Assembly (NCBI GenBank): GCA_947503275.1
Contig: CANNCZ010000002.1
Span: 1,136,733 to 1,200,732, forward strand
Direction: 5' to 3'
Length of the DNA: 64,000 nt
Source of the DNA: an uncultured Erythrobacter sp.
GTDB taxonomy: Bacteria; Pseudomonadota; Alphaproteobacteria; Sphingomonadales; Sphingomonadaceae
How positions within the stretch are numbered: position 1 is the stretch's first letter; every line of letters starts with the position of its first letter. Under the pieces are notes generated by a model, which saw nothing but the letters and a program-made list of their open reading frames with translations, was not told where the DNA came from and searched no databases. Both the position numbers and the translations under genes were made by a program. This document shows, in pieces, positions 8,755 through 17,799 of this stretch.

Positions 8755-9756
8755 ATGAGCAATGATCCAAATTTGCCGCTTAGCGCCGCTGATGCAGAGG
8801 CTTTGATCCGGGGGGCGCTTCCGATTGAGATTCACGGGCGGCTGCGCTCTGCACGGATCACGGAACGGCGCGCTGTTGTGGTCGCCGAAGCTGGCGATCT
8901 GGGCGCAAAAGCGCGAGAGGAGCTGGAGGGACTAATAAAAAGTGCCTTGGGCGAATTATCTGATGTCGATGAGGTTCGCGTAGCTTTGATTGCGGATCGG
9001 CGGCGGCGGATGATTATCGCAGTTGGGTCCGGCAAAGGAGGCGTGGGCAAATCGACGCTGACCACCAATCTGGCGGTTGCTTTGGCCAAAATGGGGCGCA
9101 AGGTCGGTGTGATTGACGGCGATATATACGGCCCTTCACAACCGCGCCTCCTCGCGACTGAACGCGCAAAGCCAATGAATGAAGGCGACAAGCTGGTTCC
9201 GATTGATAGCCCGCATGGCGTGAAGGTTCTCTCGATGGGGCACATGGTTGCTCCGGGCAAAGCGCTCGCATGGCGTGGGCCGATGGCGGGTAAGGCGCTG
9301 GGCCAGCTGGTCGATGCGGTGTGGGAAGATACAGAGCTGCTGTTAATCGACCTGCCGCCGGGCACGGGTGATGTGCAATTGTCGATGATGCAGGATTCCA
9401 AGCCCGATGGCGCGGTGTTGGTGTCGACGCCTCAGGATCTCGCGCTGCTGGATGCTGCGCGCGCCGGGCAATTGTTCGAAGATGGCGAAGTGCCCATCAT
9501 TGGTCTTGTCGAAAACATGGCCGGATATGCCTGCCCCCATTGCGGCGAGATCAGCGATCCGTTTGGGCACGGGGGCGTGGAGAAATTTGCAAAAGCGCTC
9601 GACATCCCCTTTCTTGGCCGAGTGCCCTTGACGATGGAAACCCGGAAAAGCGGCGATGCCGGAACACCGCCTGCTGCTGGCGATGGTGAGGGTGCTGCGC
9701 CATTTGTGGCGATTGCTCAAAAGCTTGATCGTTGGATGAAGAGCGGGGCAATCTAA
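8755..9756 (+). CDS. mrp: Mrp/ApbC iron-sulfur carrier P-loop ATPase
   Basis: 333 residues from ATG 8755; the open frame continues upstream to 8149 but that part is antisense to hflK. An N-terminal DUF59-like domain (about 10-80) is followed by a deviant Walker A GSGKGGVGKST (91-101) and a CPHC pair (C260/C263) that binds a bridging Fe-S cluster in dimers. The family carries Fe-S clusters to apo-proteins. The next gene, a molybdenum hydroxylase subunit, starts 6 bases later. Such enzymes need Fe-S clusters through a partner subunit, so co-transcription is suggestive. Confidence 0.93.
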   Translation: MSNDPNLPLSAADAEALIRGALPIEIHGRLRSARITERRAVVVAEAGDLGAKAREELEGLIKSALGELSDVDEVRVALIADRRRRMIIAVGSGKGGVGKSTLTTNLAVALAKMGRKVGVIDGDIYGPSQPRLLATERAKPMNEGDKLVPIDSPHGVKVLSMGHMVAPGKALAWRGPMAGKALGQLVDAVWEDTELLLIDLPPGTGDVQLSMMQDSKPDGAVLVSTPQDLALLDAARAGQLFEDGEVPIIGLVENMAGYACPHCGEISDPFGHGGVEKFAKALDIPFLGRVPLTMETRKSGDAGTPPAAGDGEGAAPFVAIAQKLDRWMKSGAI

Positions 9757-9761
9757 ACGCT

Positions 9762-12119
9762 ATGGAGATCACTCGGCGGGGATTGGTAACGGGCGCTGCA
9801 ATTGGCGGCGGGCTGTTGGTTGCATGGTGGATCCTGCCGCGCAATTATCCTAACCCGCTGGAGCCTGCGCGCGGTGAACATGTATTCGATGCATGGCTGA
9901 AAATCGCCGAGGATGGCGTAGTCTCGGTCGCGGTGCCTCAGCTGGAAATGGGGCAGGGGATCACTACGCTTCTGCCGCAGATCATCGCGCAAGAGCTGGG
10001 CGCGGACTGGCGGCAGATTGCGGTGGAGCCCGCGCCGATTGCGGCAGCCTATCCGAATATTCCGCTTGCCAAACGCTGGGCTGAGCTGTGGGACCCGTCT
10101 TTGTCCGGCATTTCCGAGACGAGCGACGATATGCTGGCGGCGCGTTTTGCCCGTTCACAGCGTTTCAATGCGACCGCCGATGGAACCTCTATCACCGCTT
10201 ATGAAGCGCCTGCCCGCGAAGCAGCAGCAGCGGCGCGGGCGATGTTAGCGCAAGAGGCGGCGTCGCGCTGGGGCACTTCGTGGGAGGAATGCGAGGTTTC
10301 CGGCGGCATAGTGCGCTGGGGCGATAACAGCGCGACCTTTGGTGAGCTGGCCGTAGGCGCCGCGCAACAAAGCCCGCCCGATCCACCGCCTGTGCGACCG
10401 GATGCACCCGGTGCCGTCCCGTTAAACGAAGGCGCTGTCGATACCGCCACTGGCGCGGCGCAAGATGATCAGGAAACGCAGTCCACCGCCCCTGATTTCC
10501 CGCGCATCGACCTGCCCTCAAAAGTGGATGGCAGTTACACTTTTGCAAGCGATGTGCGCCTGCCAGGCATGGTCTATGCCGCTATCCGCCATGGGCCCAA
10601 TCACGGCAGCGAGTTGAGCGAGTTTAACGAAGCCGCCGCCGCTCGTATTCCGGGCATGGTGGGCGTCGTAAAGTCCAAACGCTGGCTGGCGGCGGCGGCG
10701 ACGACATGGTGGAGCGCGCAAAAGGCTCTGACCGCGATGGAGCCTGAATTCACCACCGCATATCCGGTCGATACCGGCGATATGAACGGGCGGATCGAAA
10801 CGCTGCTAACCGCTGGACCCAGCTATAAAATCGCAGAAACCGGGTTCGGCGAAGCGGCCATGACGCGCGTCGATATGGCGCGGCGTTACGAAGTTGAACC
10901 GGCTCATGCAGCCCCGCTCGAAACGGCGAGCGCTGCGGCGCGCTTTTCCGATGGGCGCTTGGAGCTTTGGATCGCCAGCCAAGCCCCCGAGCAAGCGCGC
11001 GCGGCGGCGGCAAAAGCGGTCGGCCTTAGCCCAGAGGATGTCGCGCTCTATCCCATGCCCGCGGGCGGCAGTTATGATGCGCGTCTTGAACATGATCACG
11101 CCATCGAGATCGCGCATATTGCAAAGGTGCTGGACAAGCCGGTTCAGCTGACGTGGCATCGCCGCGAGGAATTGATCGAATCCCGCCCGCGCCCGCCGGT
11201 TTTCATGCTGTTGGGTGCACAGTTGGCTGAGAGTGGGGGCGGCGGTAGCGGAGCGATTGATGCGCTGAAATGGCGGATTGCTTGCCCGCCCGCGACGCAC
11301 GAATTTGGCCGCCGATTGTTTGGCAATCTCACGCCCGCCGCCGCGATCCGCGAAAGCACCGGTCGCAGCGATGCGATGGCGTGCGAAGGCGCAGTGCCTG
11401 CCTATCAATTGCCCAGCGTAACCGTGCGCCACATCCCCGTTGAAACAGGCTATCCCGTGGGTCGAGTGCGCGGCAATGCGCATGGGGCGACGTGTTTTGC
11501 GCTTGAAAGCTTCCTCGACGAAATCGCCAATGAGAAAAACCGCGAGCCGCTCTCCTATCGCATGTCGATGCTGGGATCGGACGTTCGGTTGGCGGCATGT
11601 TTGCAGCGCGCGGCCTCTATGGCGGAATGGAATGGCGGGGTGAACCAAAGCGGGCAAGGGCTCGCCTGTCACCGCGTCGGCGATGAGGAAACGGGCGCGC
11701 GCATTGCCTGTGTCGCAACCGCGCGCCGGAATGCGAACTCGGGCACGGGAGCAGAGGGTACCGATAGCGGTGTGCGCGTCACTCGCCTGTCCGCGGCTGT
11801 CGATATCGGTCGGATCATCAATCTCGACATTGCTCGTCAACAGATCGAGGGCGGCTTGCTCTTCGGTCTGGGCATGGCGTTGGGCAACGCGATGCGGATG
11901 CGCGGCGGATTGCCGACGGGTTTCGATTACGCCGATCTGGGCCTGCCGACATTGGCCGAATGTCCAGAGATCGAAGTTGCCTTTATTGCCAGCGAAGCGG
12001 CTCCTGCCGATCCCGGCGAATTGGGCGCAATTATCGCACCGCCTGCGATTGCGAACGCATTGTTTTCGGCTACAGGCTTGCGATTACGCCGCCTGCCACT
12101 ACTTTCTGATGGATTGTGA
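9762..12119 (+). CDS. Xanthine dehydrogenase-family molybdopterin-binding subunit (IorB-like)
   Basis: 785 residues from ATG 9762. The N-terminus has a Tat-like signal (TRRGLVTG, then a hydrophobic stretch ending LLVAWWIL). It continues with EPARGEHVFDAWLKI and VPQLEMGQGITTLLPQ, typical of isoquinoline 1-oxidoreductase/aldehyde oxidase large subunits that bind the Mo-pterin cofactor. Further segments are GMVGVVKSKRWLAAA and VGRVRGNAHGATCFALESF. No 2Fe-2S small subunit (IorA type) lies beside it, which is unusual. It is translationally close to mrp and is followed by hemH after 76 bases. The substrate is unknown. Confidence 0.8.
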   Translation: MEITRRGLVTGAAIGGGLLVAWWILPRNYPNPLEPARGEHVFDAWLKIAEDGVVSVAVPQLEMGQGITTLLPQIIAQELGADWRQIAVEPAPIAAAYPNIPLAKRWAELWDPSLSGISETSDDMLAARFARSQRFNATADGTSITAYEAPAREAAAAARAMLAQEAASRWGTSWEECEVSGGIVRWGDNSATFGELAVGAAQQSPPDPPPVRPDAPGAVPLNEGAVDTATGAAQDDQETQSTAPDFPRIDLPSKVDGSYTFASDVRLPGMVYAAIRHGPNHGSELSEFNEAAAARIPGMVGVVKSKRWLAAAATTWWSAQKALTAMEPEFTTAYPVDTGDMNGRIETLLTAGPSYKIAETGFGEAAMTRVDMARRYEVEPAHAAPLETASAAARFSDGRLELWIASQAPEQARAAAAKAVGLSPEDVALYPMPAGGSYDARLEHDHAIEIAHIAKVLDKPVQLTWHRREELIESRPRPPVFMLLGAQLAESGGGGSGAIDALKWRIACPPATHEFGRRLFGNLTPAAAIRESTGRSDAMACEGAVPAYQLPSVTVRHIPVETGYPVGRVRGNAHGATCFALESFLDEIANEKNREPLSYRMSMLGSDVRLAACLQRAASMAEWNGGVNQSGQGLACHRVGDEETGARIACVATARRNANSGTGAEGTDSGVRVTRLSAAVDIGRIINLDIARQQIEGGLLFGLGMALGNAMRMRGGLPTGFDYADLGLPTLAECPEIEVAFIASEAAPADPGELGAIIAPPAIANALFSATGLRLRRLPLLSDGL

Positions 12120-12195
12120 GCTGGGTATTCGGGTCCCCGGTGACTGGTGCGCGCGGCATATGGAAACAGTTGCGCCTCAATGTGTTGGATAATGA

Positions 12196-13260
12196 ATGAC
12201 CTGGCAGCCACAGCTTCTACCTAACGATCACCCGCCTGTGTCCAGCGGGTCTATCGGCGTGATGCTGGTCAATTTGGGCACGCCTGATGCGCCTGATCCG
12301 GGGTCGGTAAAGCGCTATCTCAAGCAATTCCTGTCTGATCGCCGCGTGATTGAGATTCCCGCGTTCGCATGGCAGCCGATCCTGCGCGGCATCATCCTCA
12401 ACACTCGCCCGCAAAAGAGCGCCGCCGCTTATGCCAAAGTGTGGACCGATCGCGGATCGCCATTGGCTGATATTACGGCGAGCCAGGCCGATGCATTGGT
12501 CGAGAAATGGGGCGCCAACGAAACAAGTGGGCGCGAGAACGGCCCGAATGTCATCGTCGACTATGCGATGCGTTATGGATCGCCATCTATCGAGCAGCGT
12601 TTGAATGAGCTCACAGCCAAAGGGTGCGACCGCATTCTGATCGCGCCGATGTATCCGCAATATTGCGCGGCGACGACCGCGACCGTGTTTGACGAAGTCG
12701 CCCGCGTGATGGCTGGCTTCCGCTGGCAACCAGCTCTGCGATTTGTGCCGCCCTATCACGATGATGCGGTCTATCTCGATGCACTGGCCGATGATTTGAC
12801 CCGGCAAATAGGCGCTTTGGAATTCCGGCCTGAGGTAATGCTCTTGAGCTTTCATGGCATGCCAATGCGCACTCTGGAAAAGGGTGATCCTTATCACTGC
12901 CATTGTCACAAGACCGCACGGCTGCTTCGTGAACGGCTATCGGAGCGCCCCGAATTTGCAGGCGTGCGGTTTGAAACGACATTCCAATCCCGCTTTGGCC
13001 CTGCACAATGGCTGGAGCCAGCAACTGACGACACTCTGATCGCCGAAGGCGAAAAGGGAACGAAGCGTTTGGTTGTCGCGGCCCCCGGCTTTGCGGCCGA
13101 TTGTGTCGAAACGCTGGAAGAGCTGGCCCTTGAAGGCCGCGACGAATTCCTCGAAGCGGGCGGTGAAGAATATGCCGTGCTCGATTGCCTGAACGTCTCG
13201 GATAGCGGTGTAGACATGCTGGAAGCGTTGATCGGGCGGGAGCTTTCCGGCTGGGTATAG
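12196..13260 (+). CDS. hemH: Ferrochelatase HemH
   Basis: 354 residues. Recognised from IGVMLVNLGTPDAPDPGSV and YLKQFLSDRRVIEIP at the N-terminus, SFHGMPMRTLEKGDPY in the middle and APGFAADCVETLEE near the C-terminus, which includes conserved active-site residues. It inserts Fe2+ into protoporphyrin IX, the last step of haem synthesis. Length and motif order are normal. It precedes a cytochrome P450 gene, itself a haem protein, by 127 bases; co-regulation is only inferred. Confidence 0.97.
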   Translation: MTWQPQLLPNDHPPVSSGSIGVMLVNLGTPDAPDPGSVKRYLKQFLSDRRVIEIPAFAWQPILRGIILNTRPQKSAAAYAKVWTDRGSPLADITASQADALVEKWGANETSGRENGPNVIVDYAMRYGSPSIEQRLNELTAKGCDRILIAPMYPQYCAATTATVFDEVARVMAGFRWQPALRFVPPYHDDAVYLDALADDLTRQIGALEFRPEVMLLSFHGMPMRTLEKGDPYHCHCHKTARLLRERLSERPEFAGVRFETTFQSRFGPAQWLEPATDDTLIAEGEKGTKRLVVAAPGFAADCVETLEELALEGRDEFLEAGGEEYAVLDCLNVSDSGVDMLEALIGRELSGWV

Positions 13261-13387
13261 CCGACGGCTTGATCCCACTGGACGGATTCATCCTATTGCT
13301 CACGCGGTTGGCGGCCTATTTACACTGTGGTAAGTTGCATAGTCGATACGCACTTGAATCAAATCAACGCCTCGGAGCACGCCTGAC

Positions 13388-14797
13388 ATGGCAACCCTTG
13401 CTGAACCCAAATCCGCCGCGACCACAGAGCCGACATTTAGCCATTGGAGCGAGGGCCTGCCCAGCGACGATGCACTGGCGCATATTCCGGGCAGTCGCGG
13501 GTACCCCTTGGTTGGCAACACCTTCACTCAGCTGGCCGACCCGCATGGCTTTACCAAACGCATGGTGGAGCAGCATGGCAAGGTTTACAAAACCCATGCA
13601 TTTGGTGGCTGGAACGTCGCTCTGATTGGGGCGGAGGCTAATGAGCTGGTGCTGTTCAACAAGGAGAAGATTTTCTCCAGCGAGCAGGGTTGGGGACCGG
13701 TTCTGGATCAACTGTTCCCGCGGGGGCTCATGCTGCTCGATTTCGATCACCACCGGATTGATCGGCGAGCGCTTTCGATTGCGTTTAAGCCGGGGCCGAT
13801 GCGCCATTATTCTGGCGCGCTGAACAGCGGTATTTCGCGCGAAGTGGCAGGCTGGGCCGGACCGATGCAATTTCAGCCCGCGATCAAGCAGCTGACGCTG
13901 GATCTGGCTGCAGACAGTTTCCTCGGCATCCCATGGGGACCAGAGGCGGACAAGATCAACACGGCATTCGTTGATATGGTTCAGGCATCCGTTGCCCCCA
14001 TCCGCAAGCCGCTGCCCTTCACAAAGATGAAGCGCGGCGTGGATGGTCGGGCGTTTCTTGTCGAATACCTCACCGCCGAAACCAAGCGGCGACGCGCAGA
14101 AGGCGGCGGGCAGGATATGTTCAGCCAATTCGCTACTGCGACGCGCGAGGATGGATCATTGCTGCCGGTTGACGAAGTGGTCGACCATATGAGCTTTTTG
14201 ATGATGGCCGCGCATGACACGATCACGTCGTCGGCGACGTCGCTGCTCTATTATCTCGCGGTGAACCCTGAATGGCAGGAGAAGCTGCGCGAAGAGATTT
14301 TTGCGGTAACTGGCGGCCCCGACGCAGACGGGAATGCGCGTCCGCTCGATTACGATGATATGGGCAAGCTGGAACTGACCGAAATGGCATTCAAAGAGGC
14401 GCTGCGCATGATGCCGCCTGTACCATCAATGCCGCGCCGCGCGATTAAGGATTTTGAGTTCGGCGGGTATCACATTCCGGCTGGGCAATTGTGCGGGATC
14501 AACATTTATTGGACGCATCATTCAGAGGAATATTGGGACAATCCCATGACCTTCGACCCGATGCGTTTCACGCCTGATCTGGTGAAGGCACGGCATAAAT
14601 ATGCGTGGGTCCCATTCGGTGGAGGCGCGCATATGTGTCTGGGCCTGCATTTTGCATATATGCAGATCAAGGTGCTGCTCGTGCAGCTGCTCCAACGTTA
14701 TCGTATCGTCGCTCCAGAAGGTTATGCGCCGGAATGGCAGCCATGGCCGATCCCTCAGCCCAAGGACGGCTTGCAGGTGGAATTCAAACCGCTCTAA
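13388..14797 (+). CDS. Cytochrome P450
   Basis: 469 residues, soluble bacterial type. The haem-binding loop FGGGAHMCLGLHFA places the axial thiolate at C417. The K-helix ExxR is in KEALRMMPP. The I-helix has MMAAHDTITSS, with an acid-alcohol-like pair for oxygen activation. It has no membrane anchor. The substrate and CYP family are not identifiable here, and no ferredoxin or reductase gene is adjacent. Its stop overlaps the stop of a small convergent gene by 4 bases. Confidence 0.95.
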   Translation: MATLAEPKSAATTEPTFSHWSEGLPSDDALAHIPGSRGYPLVGNTFTQLADPHGFTKRMVEQHGKVYKTHAFGGWNVALIGAEANELVLFNKEKIFSSEQGWGPVLDQLFPRGLMLLDFDHHRIDRRALSIAFKPGPMRHYSGALNSGISREVAGWAGPMQFQPAIKQLTLDLAADSFLGIPWGPEADKINTAFVDMVQASVAPIRKPLPFTKMKRGVDGRAFLVEYLTAETKRRRAEGGGQDMFSQFATATREDGSLLPVDEVVDHMSFLMMAAHDTITSSATSLLYYLAVNPEWQEKLREEIFAVTGGPDADGNARPLDYDDMGKLELTEMAFKEALRMMPPVPSMPRRAIKDFEFGGYHIPAGQLCGINIYWTHHSEEYWDNPMTFDPMRFTPDLVKARHKYAWVPFGGGAHMCLGLHFAYMQIKVLLVQLLQRYRIVAPEGYAPEWQPWPIPQPKDGLQVEFKPL

Positions 14798-14964
14798 AAA
14801 TCCCAGGCGATTCCGTCTTTCTCCCAATCACCGTATCGGGTGGGGGAAAGCTCGCGCGGTTCCTCTTTCATCGGATCGACCGCTTTGGGCGCGGGCACCG
14901 GATCGTTGGTCCAGTGCGCGGGCTTTTCGAAGGATTTGGCGGTTTCGGATTTCTGCTTGGTCAT
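14794..14964 (-). CDS. Succinate dehydrogenase assembly factor 4 family (DUF1674)
   Basis: A short gene of 56 residues. The start is ATG 14964 and the TAG at 14794-14796 lies inside the stop region of the convergent P450 gene. The C-terminal signature SPTRYGDWEKDGIAWDF is diagnostic of SDHAF4/DUF1674, whose eukaryotic member protects flavinated SdhA before complex assembly. The first 35 residues are charged and Pro-rich, as in other members. The bacterial role is inferred from the family. No sdh genes lie nearby in this window. Confidence 0.85.
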   Translation of the reverse strand: MTKQKSETAKSFEKPAHWTNDPVPAPKAVDPMKEEPRELSPTRYGDWEKDGIAWDF

Positions 14965-15021
14965 ACTATACTAACAATGCGCATGCTGGCGCTTGGTTTC
15001 AAGCACCGCTAGAGCGCCCCC

Positions 15022-16281
15022 ATGGCTCAACCTCCCGGAATATATGCGCGCCGCGCTGCGCTTAAGATGCTCGATGCCGTTTTGCGACGGGGGGAGACGC
15101 TGGAACAGGCGGCGCCCGGTGCCTTGCGCGATGTGCGCGGGCCTGCGGATCAAGCGTTGGCGAGGGCGATTGCGGGGGAGACTTTGCGGTGGCTCACAGA
15201 TTTGGACGCGATGATCGACAGCGCGACCAAGAAGCCGCTGCCCGATGATGCAAAGCCGCGCGTCGTATTGCGGATGATGCTGGCCCAGGCTTTGCGGTTG
15301 GACACGCCCGCTCATGCGGTGATTGCGACCGGCCTGCCGCTGCTTGCAGGAGGGCCACGCCGATTGGCCCATGGGGTATTCTCAACCCTGATGAAGCGCG
15401 AAGTGGCTTTGCCAGAATGTCCGACTTTGCCCGATGCTGTGATGGAGCGTTGGGGTGATCAGGCAGAGACAATCGCGCGCGGATTGATCCTGCCGCCAGA
15501 GGTCGATCTGGCTATCAAGGACCCCGCGGATACCGATCAATGGCAGGCAAAACTGGGCGGAACCAGCCTTGCAACAGGCCATGTGCGCATCCCGCGCGGG
15601 TCCCCGGTGGAGAAACTGGAAGGGTATGAAGAGGGTGCGTGGTGGGTACAGGATTTGGCCGCGCAAATCCCGACGAGCTTGTTGGGAGCAGGCGAGGGTC
15701 GCCATGCGCTCGACCTATGTGCAGCGCCCGGTGGCAAGACCATGGCGCTAGCGGCAAACGGGTGGAAAGTAACCGCGCTCGATATGTCAAAGCGGCGGCT
15801 GGAAGTGCTTAAATCGAACCTCAAGCGCACACAGCTTAAGGCGTCGCCCGTAAGAGCCGACGCACTCAAATGGGAACCAAAGCATCACTTTGACGCGATC
15901 CTTTTGGATGCACCGTGCACCGCAACCGGCACCTGCCGCCGTCACCCCGATGTGCTCCACCGGATTGGTGAACGGCAAATTGCGGAAATGGTCGAGATTC
16001 AGCGCGCTTTGATTGAGCGCGCTACGGGTTGGCTGAAACCGGGTGGCGTGCTGGTTTATGCGGTGTGCTCGCTCGAACGCGAAGAGGGTGAGGCGCAAGC
16101 AGAGTGGATCAATGCCGAATTGGGCCTCACTGCATTGCCGGTATCTGCCGACCAGCTGCCGCAAGGGCTTGAACCGAAGCCAGAAGGTTGGGTCCGGACC
16201 CATCCGGGAATGTTAGCAGAGGAAGGTGGGCTCGACGGTTTCTTCGTTGCGCGGTGGACTAAACCTGCCAGCGCAGCGTGA
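15022..16281 (+). CDS. rsmB: 16S rRNA m5C967 methyltransferase RsmB
   Basis: 419 residues. The N-terminal NusB-like RNA-binding domain (about 1-135) is followed by a SAM-dependent m5C methyltransferase domain with motif I LCAAPGGKTM, the LDAPCTATGT motif (C299) and the catalytic cysteine C349 in VCSLEREEGE. The family methylates a cytosine in 16S rRNA, or a related RNA. The last 23 bases overlap the 3' end of the convergent gene at 16259. Confidence 0.93.
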   Translation: MAQPPGIYARRAALKMLDAVLRRGETLEQAAPGALRDVRGPADQALARAIAGETLRWLTDLDAMIDSATKKPLPDDAKPRVVLRMMLAQALRLDTPAHAVIATGLPLLAGGPRRLAHGVFSTLMKREVALPECPTLPDAVMERWGDQAETIARGLILPPEVDLAIKDPADTDQWQAKLGGTSLATGHVRIPRGSPVEKLEGYEEGAWWVQDLAAQIPTSLLGAGEGRHALDLCAAPGGKTMALAANGWKVTALDMSKRRLEVLKSNLKRTQLKASPVRADALKWEPKHHFDAILLDAPCTATGTCRRHPDVLHRIGERQIAEMVEIQRALIERATGWLKPGGVLVYAVCSLEREEGEAQAEWINAELGLTALPVSADQLPQGLEPKPEGWVRTHPGMLAEEGGLDGFFVARWTKPASAA

Positions 16282-17080
16282 TCTCAGCGCATGACTTGTC
16301 TAACTGAACAAGCTCAAATGTAATGCTGTCTTCCGCCTCGTCGCGGATCTTGAGTCTTAGCGGTGTGCCCAGTTCGACATAGCGTTTGCGAGACATCTCC
16401 CCGCTCGTATCGATGTCGCTGCGCCCCTTGATCAGGAACAGCGCCTGACGTGCGATTTCGTGGAAGTGGGTCGCATTCACATGGTCGCCCGAGCCGCCGA
16501 TCAGCGGGTTACCCGGCGGGAAACCGTTTTCTTGCGTCGCCAGCGCTTCAACAAAATCGGTTGCTGGATTGTATGGTGCGACAAGCGCGCGCTCATCAGC
16601 TCGCAGGTTTAGATCTTTGGGCTTGGCATAGACAAAGTCGGATGTTCGCGTGGCCGCGCGTGCTTCGCCCTTTGACCCTTCGCGCCACTTTTCAAAATTC
16701 CGGTTGCGAAACACGACACCGCGCCCGCGGATTGTGACAATCGCTGCACCGTCTGCATTGAACAGCACAACATCGTATGACTGTTTTCCATCCAGTTCCG
16801 TGCTGCGATAGACCCCGTGCGCCGCGTGACCGCCATCTGCGTCACCCAGTTCCCAGTCAATCCATGTGAGCGCGCTCCACTGGCCATCTTCCATGCCGCC
16901 AAGCAACATGAACGCGCCGACAGCGGTCCAGAAAGCTTGCGTTTGAATGACCACAGGATGATGCGGTGGTAAGGTTAGCCAAGGCAGCGTGTGCGTATCC
17001 TGGGAACACTGAAATCTCAGCGAACCATCACTCTGCGCTGTGTAGTCAGAGGCGTAAGGGTTGGGGTAACTGTGCGCCAT
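16259..17080 (-). CDS. Hypothetical protein, possible double hot-dog fold
   Basis: 273 residues without signal peptide or membrane helix. Two halves look related to hot-dog fold proteins: the first has YDVVLFNADGAAIVTIRG, typical strand-turn-strand spacing, and the second has GSGDHVNATHFHEIARQALF, like the hot-dog helix with an upstream His. Hot-dog proteins act on acyl-thioesters. The family is not firmly recognised and this reading is an inference. The 3' end overlaps rsmB by 23 bases; upstream on the minus strand is msrA. Confidence 0.6.
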   Translation of the reverse strand: MAHSYPNPYASDYTAQSDGSLRFQCSQDTHTLPWLTLPPHHPVVIQTQAFWTAVGAFMLLGGMEDGQWSALTWIDWELGDADGGHAAHGVYRSTELDGKQSYDVVLFNADGAAIVTIRGRGVVFRNRNFEKWREGSKGEARAATRTSDFVYAKPKDLNLRADERALVAPYNPATDFVEALATQENGFPPGNPLIGGSGDHVNATHFHEIARQALFLIKGRSDIDTSGEMSRKRYVELGTPLRLKIRDEAEDSITFELVQLDKSCAEITLRWQV

Positions 17081-17101
17081 CGCTGCCGATCAACAAGCTC
17101 C

Positions 17102-17647
17102 CTACGCTTTGACCTTATTTTGAAAACTTTTGCGCAATTTCATCAATTTTGGCGGAATTACCGCGAGGCAATAGGGGTTGCGTTGCCCTTCGCCTTCCCA
17201 ATATTCCTGATGATAGCCCTCTGCTGGATACCAAGGCGCGGTTTGCTCGTCGCCATCCAGCCCCTCAATTGTGGTCACGGCAACCTTACTATTATCCGCG
17301 TTCCAGCGGGCGATAGCGGCCTCAGCTTCGGCTCCTTGTGCGGCTGACAATGGGAAGATTGCGCTGCGATATTGGGTCCCGACATCGCCGCCCTGGCGGT
17401 TGAGTTGGGTCGGATCGTGCGTGCCGAGAAACATGTCGTAAATTTCGGCAAGGCTGGTGATCGCAGGATCGAATGTGACCCGGATACCTTCGGCATGGCC
17501 GGTGCGCCCGGTGCAGACCTCTTTATAGGTCGGATTGGCGTTGGTGCCGCCAATATAGCCGCTTTCCACTTCGGTCACGCCAACCACATCGCGGAACACC
17601 GCTTCGGTGCACCAAAAGCATCCGCCTGCAATGATTGCCTGTTCCAT
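17102..17647 (-). CDS. msrA: Peptide-methionine (S)-S-oxide reductase MsrA
   Basis: 181 residues from ATG 17647, with AGGAG ten bases upstream; the longer open frame to 17824 is rejected. The catalytic motif GGCFWCTEAVF gives C10 as the nucleophile. Other family segments are YIGGTNANPTYKEVCTGRTGHAE and AEGYHQEYWE. It reduces methionine-S-sulfoxide. With msrB at 2.0 kb, both stereoisomers are covered. It is divergent from the exported methyltransferase-like gene. Confidence 0.96.
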   Translation of the reverse strand: MEQAIIAGGCFWCTEAVFRDVVGVTEVESGYIGGTNANPTYKEVCTGRTGHAEGIRVTFDPAITSLAEIYDMFLGTHDPTQLNRQGGDVGTQYRSAIFPLSAAQGAEAEAAIARWNADNSKVAVTTIEGLDGDEQTAPWYPAEGYHQEYWEGEGQRNPYCLAVIPPKLMKLRKSFQNKVKA

Positions 17648-17799
17648 CTGTATTAGTCTCCTATTCGATAAACGACATAAGGTGGCAGACGAGGATTGCC
17701 AGAGGGCGCGGGTGAATGCCTTTGATACCTTGTCATAGCCGCCGCACGGCGTAAGAACGCAATCACACACGAAATTGACCGCAAGAGAGGAACACCCCG

